A DNA stretch of 64,000 nt from assembly GCA_963839515.1 (NCBI GenBank), contig CAWIVN010000020.1, positions 300,051 to 364,050 of the forward strand, read 5' to 3'. The notes beneath the pieces were generated by a model. It was not told the origin of the DNA. It saw only the letters and a program-made list of their open reading frames with translations, and searched no databases. The position numbers were made by a program, and so were the translations under genes. The DNA comes from Fredericiella sp963839515. Lineage in GTDB: Bacteria > Chloroflexota > Anaerolineae > Caldilineales > Caldilineaceae. Shown here in pieces: positions 63,921 to 64,000 of the stretch (position 1 is its first letter; each line of letters opens with the position of its first letter).

Positions 63921-64000
63921 TGGAAGGCCATAATCCCTGTGTGCGCCGCATTGTAAGATAGTCACCCAGTCTTCCCCGCATCAAACATTGCCCGTGCCTG

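Overview
The window is a GC-rich bacterial chromosome segment. Gene content suggests a Chloroflexota-type (Caldilinea/Anaerolineae-like) heterotroph: very large cyclase/ATPase/TPR and SARP-type regulators, sugar ABC importers without a local ATPase, Tat-type lipoprotein binding proteins, many Gfo/Idh/MocA dehydrogenases, and CHAT-domain proteins. This assignment is inferred from gene content alone. No rRNA, tRNA or CRISPR array was seen.

Layout. (1) 1-15 kb, ordinary accessory metabolism: a 3'-truncated adenylate cyclase/AAA/TPR regulator, a membrane-anchored phosphatase, a YqhC-like AraC regulator divergent from an aldo/keto reductase - cupin - aldo/keto reductase cluster, a glutamylcyclotransferase-like protein, a DinB-like protein, a DUF1254 protein, a serine beta-lactamase-family protein, a kinase remnant and SurE. 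(2) 15-32.5 kb, carbohydrate use: two ABC sugar-import operons on the minus strand, each with a lipoprotein, two permeases and dehydrogenases; between them a LacI regulator and a GH1 glycosidase on the plus strand. Both operons have an ACGCAAG-NN-CTTGCGT operator-like palindrome upstream. (3) 33.6-36.6 kb, a decayed phage packaging fragment (terminase pieces, a caspase-like CHAT protein, a small membrane protein) whose gene junctions carry copies of one repeat. (4) 36.6-42.2 kb: a phosphatidylserine-decarboxylase-family protein paired with a CxxCH lipoprotein, unknown proteins and a PIN-domain gene. (5) 42.7-63.9 kb, a defence-type island: a type I restriction-modification operon (HsdM, damaged HsdS, an embedded GmrSD-like DUF262 protein, HsdR, YgjP-like protease), then a B12-binding radical SAM enzyme, a MazG-like protein and a STAND ATPase-TPR-CHAT protein, a frameshifted IS982-type transposase, a three-gene membrane module headed by a SLATT-like protein, and a SARP/ATPase/TPR regulator.

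The best candidate for an undescribed system is the stretch 52.3-60.1 kb: radical SAM / MazG / STAND-CHAT, and next to it the SLATT-like membrane trio. The neighbouring restriction operon makes a defence role plausible, but that is inference. Several genes carry single-base frameshifts (about 17.47, 18.23, 33.79, 41.11, 45.94 and 57.61 kb), so sequencing error must be separated from real decay. A 67-bp palindromic element (17-bp arms, 33-nt loop) occurs three times plus one degenerate copy.
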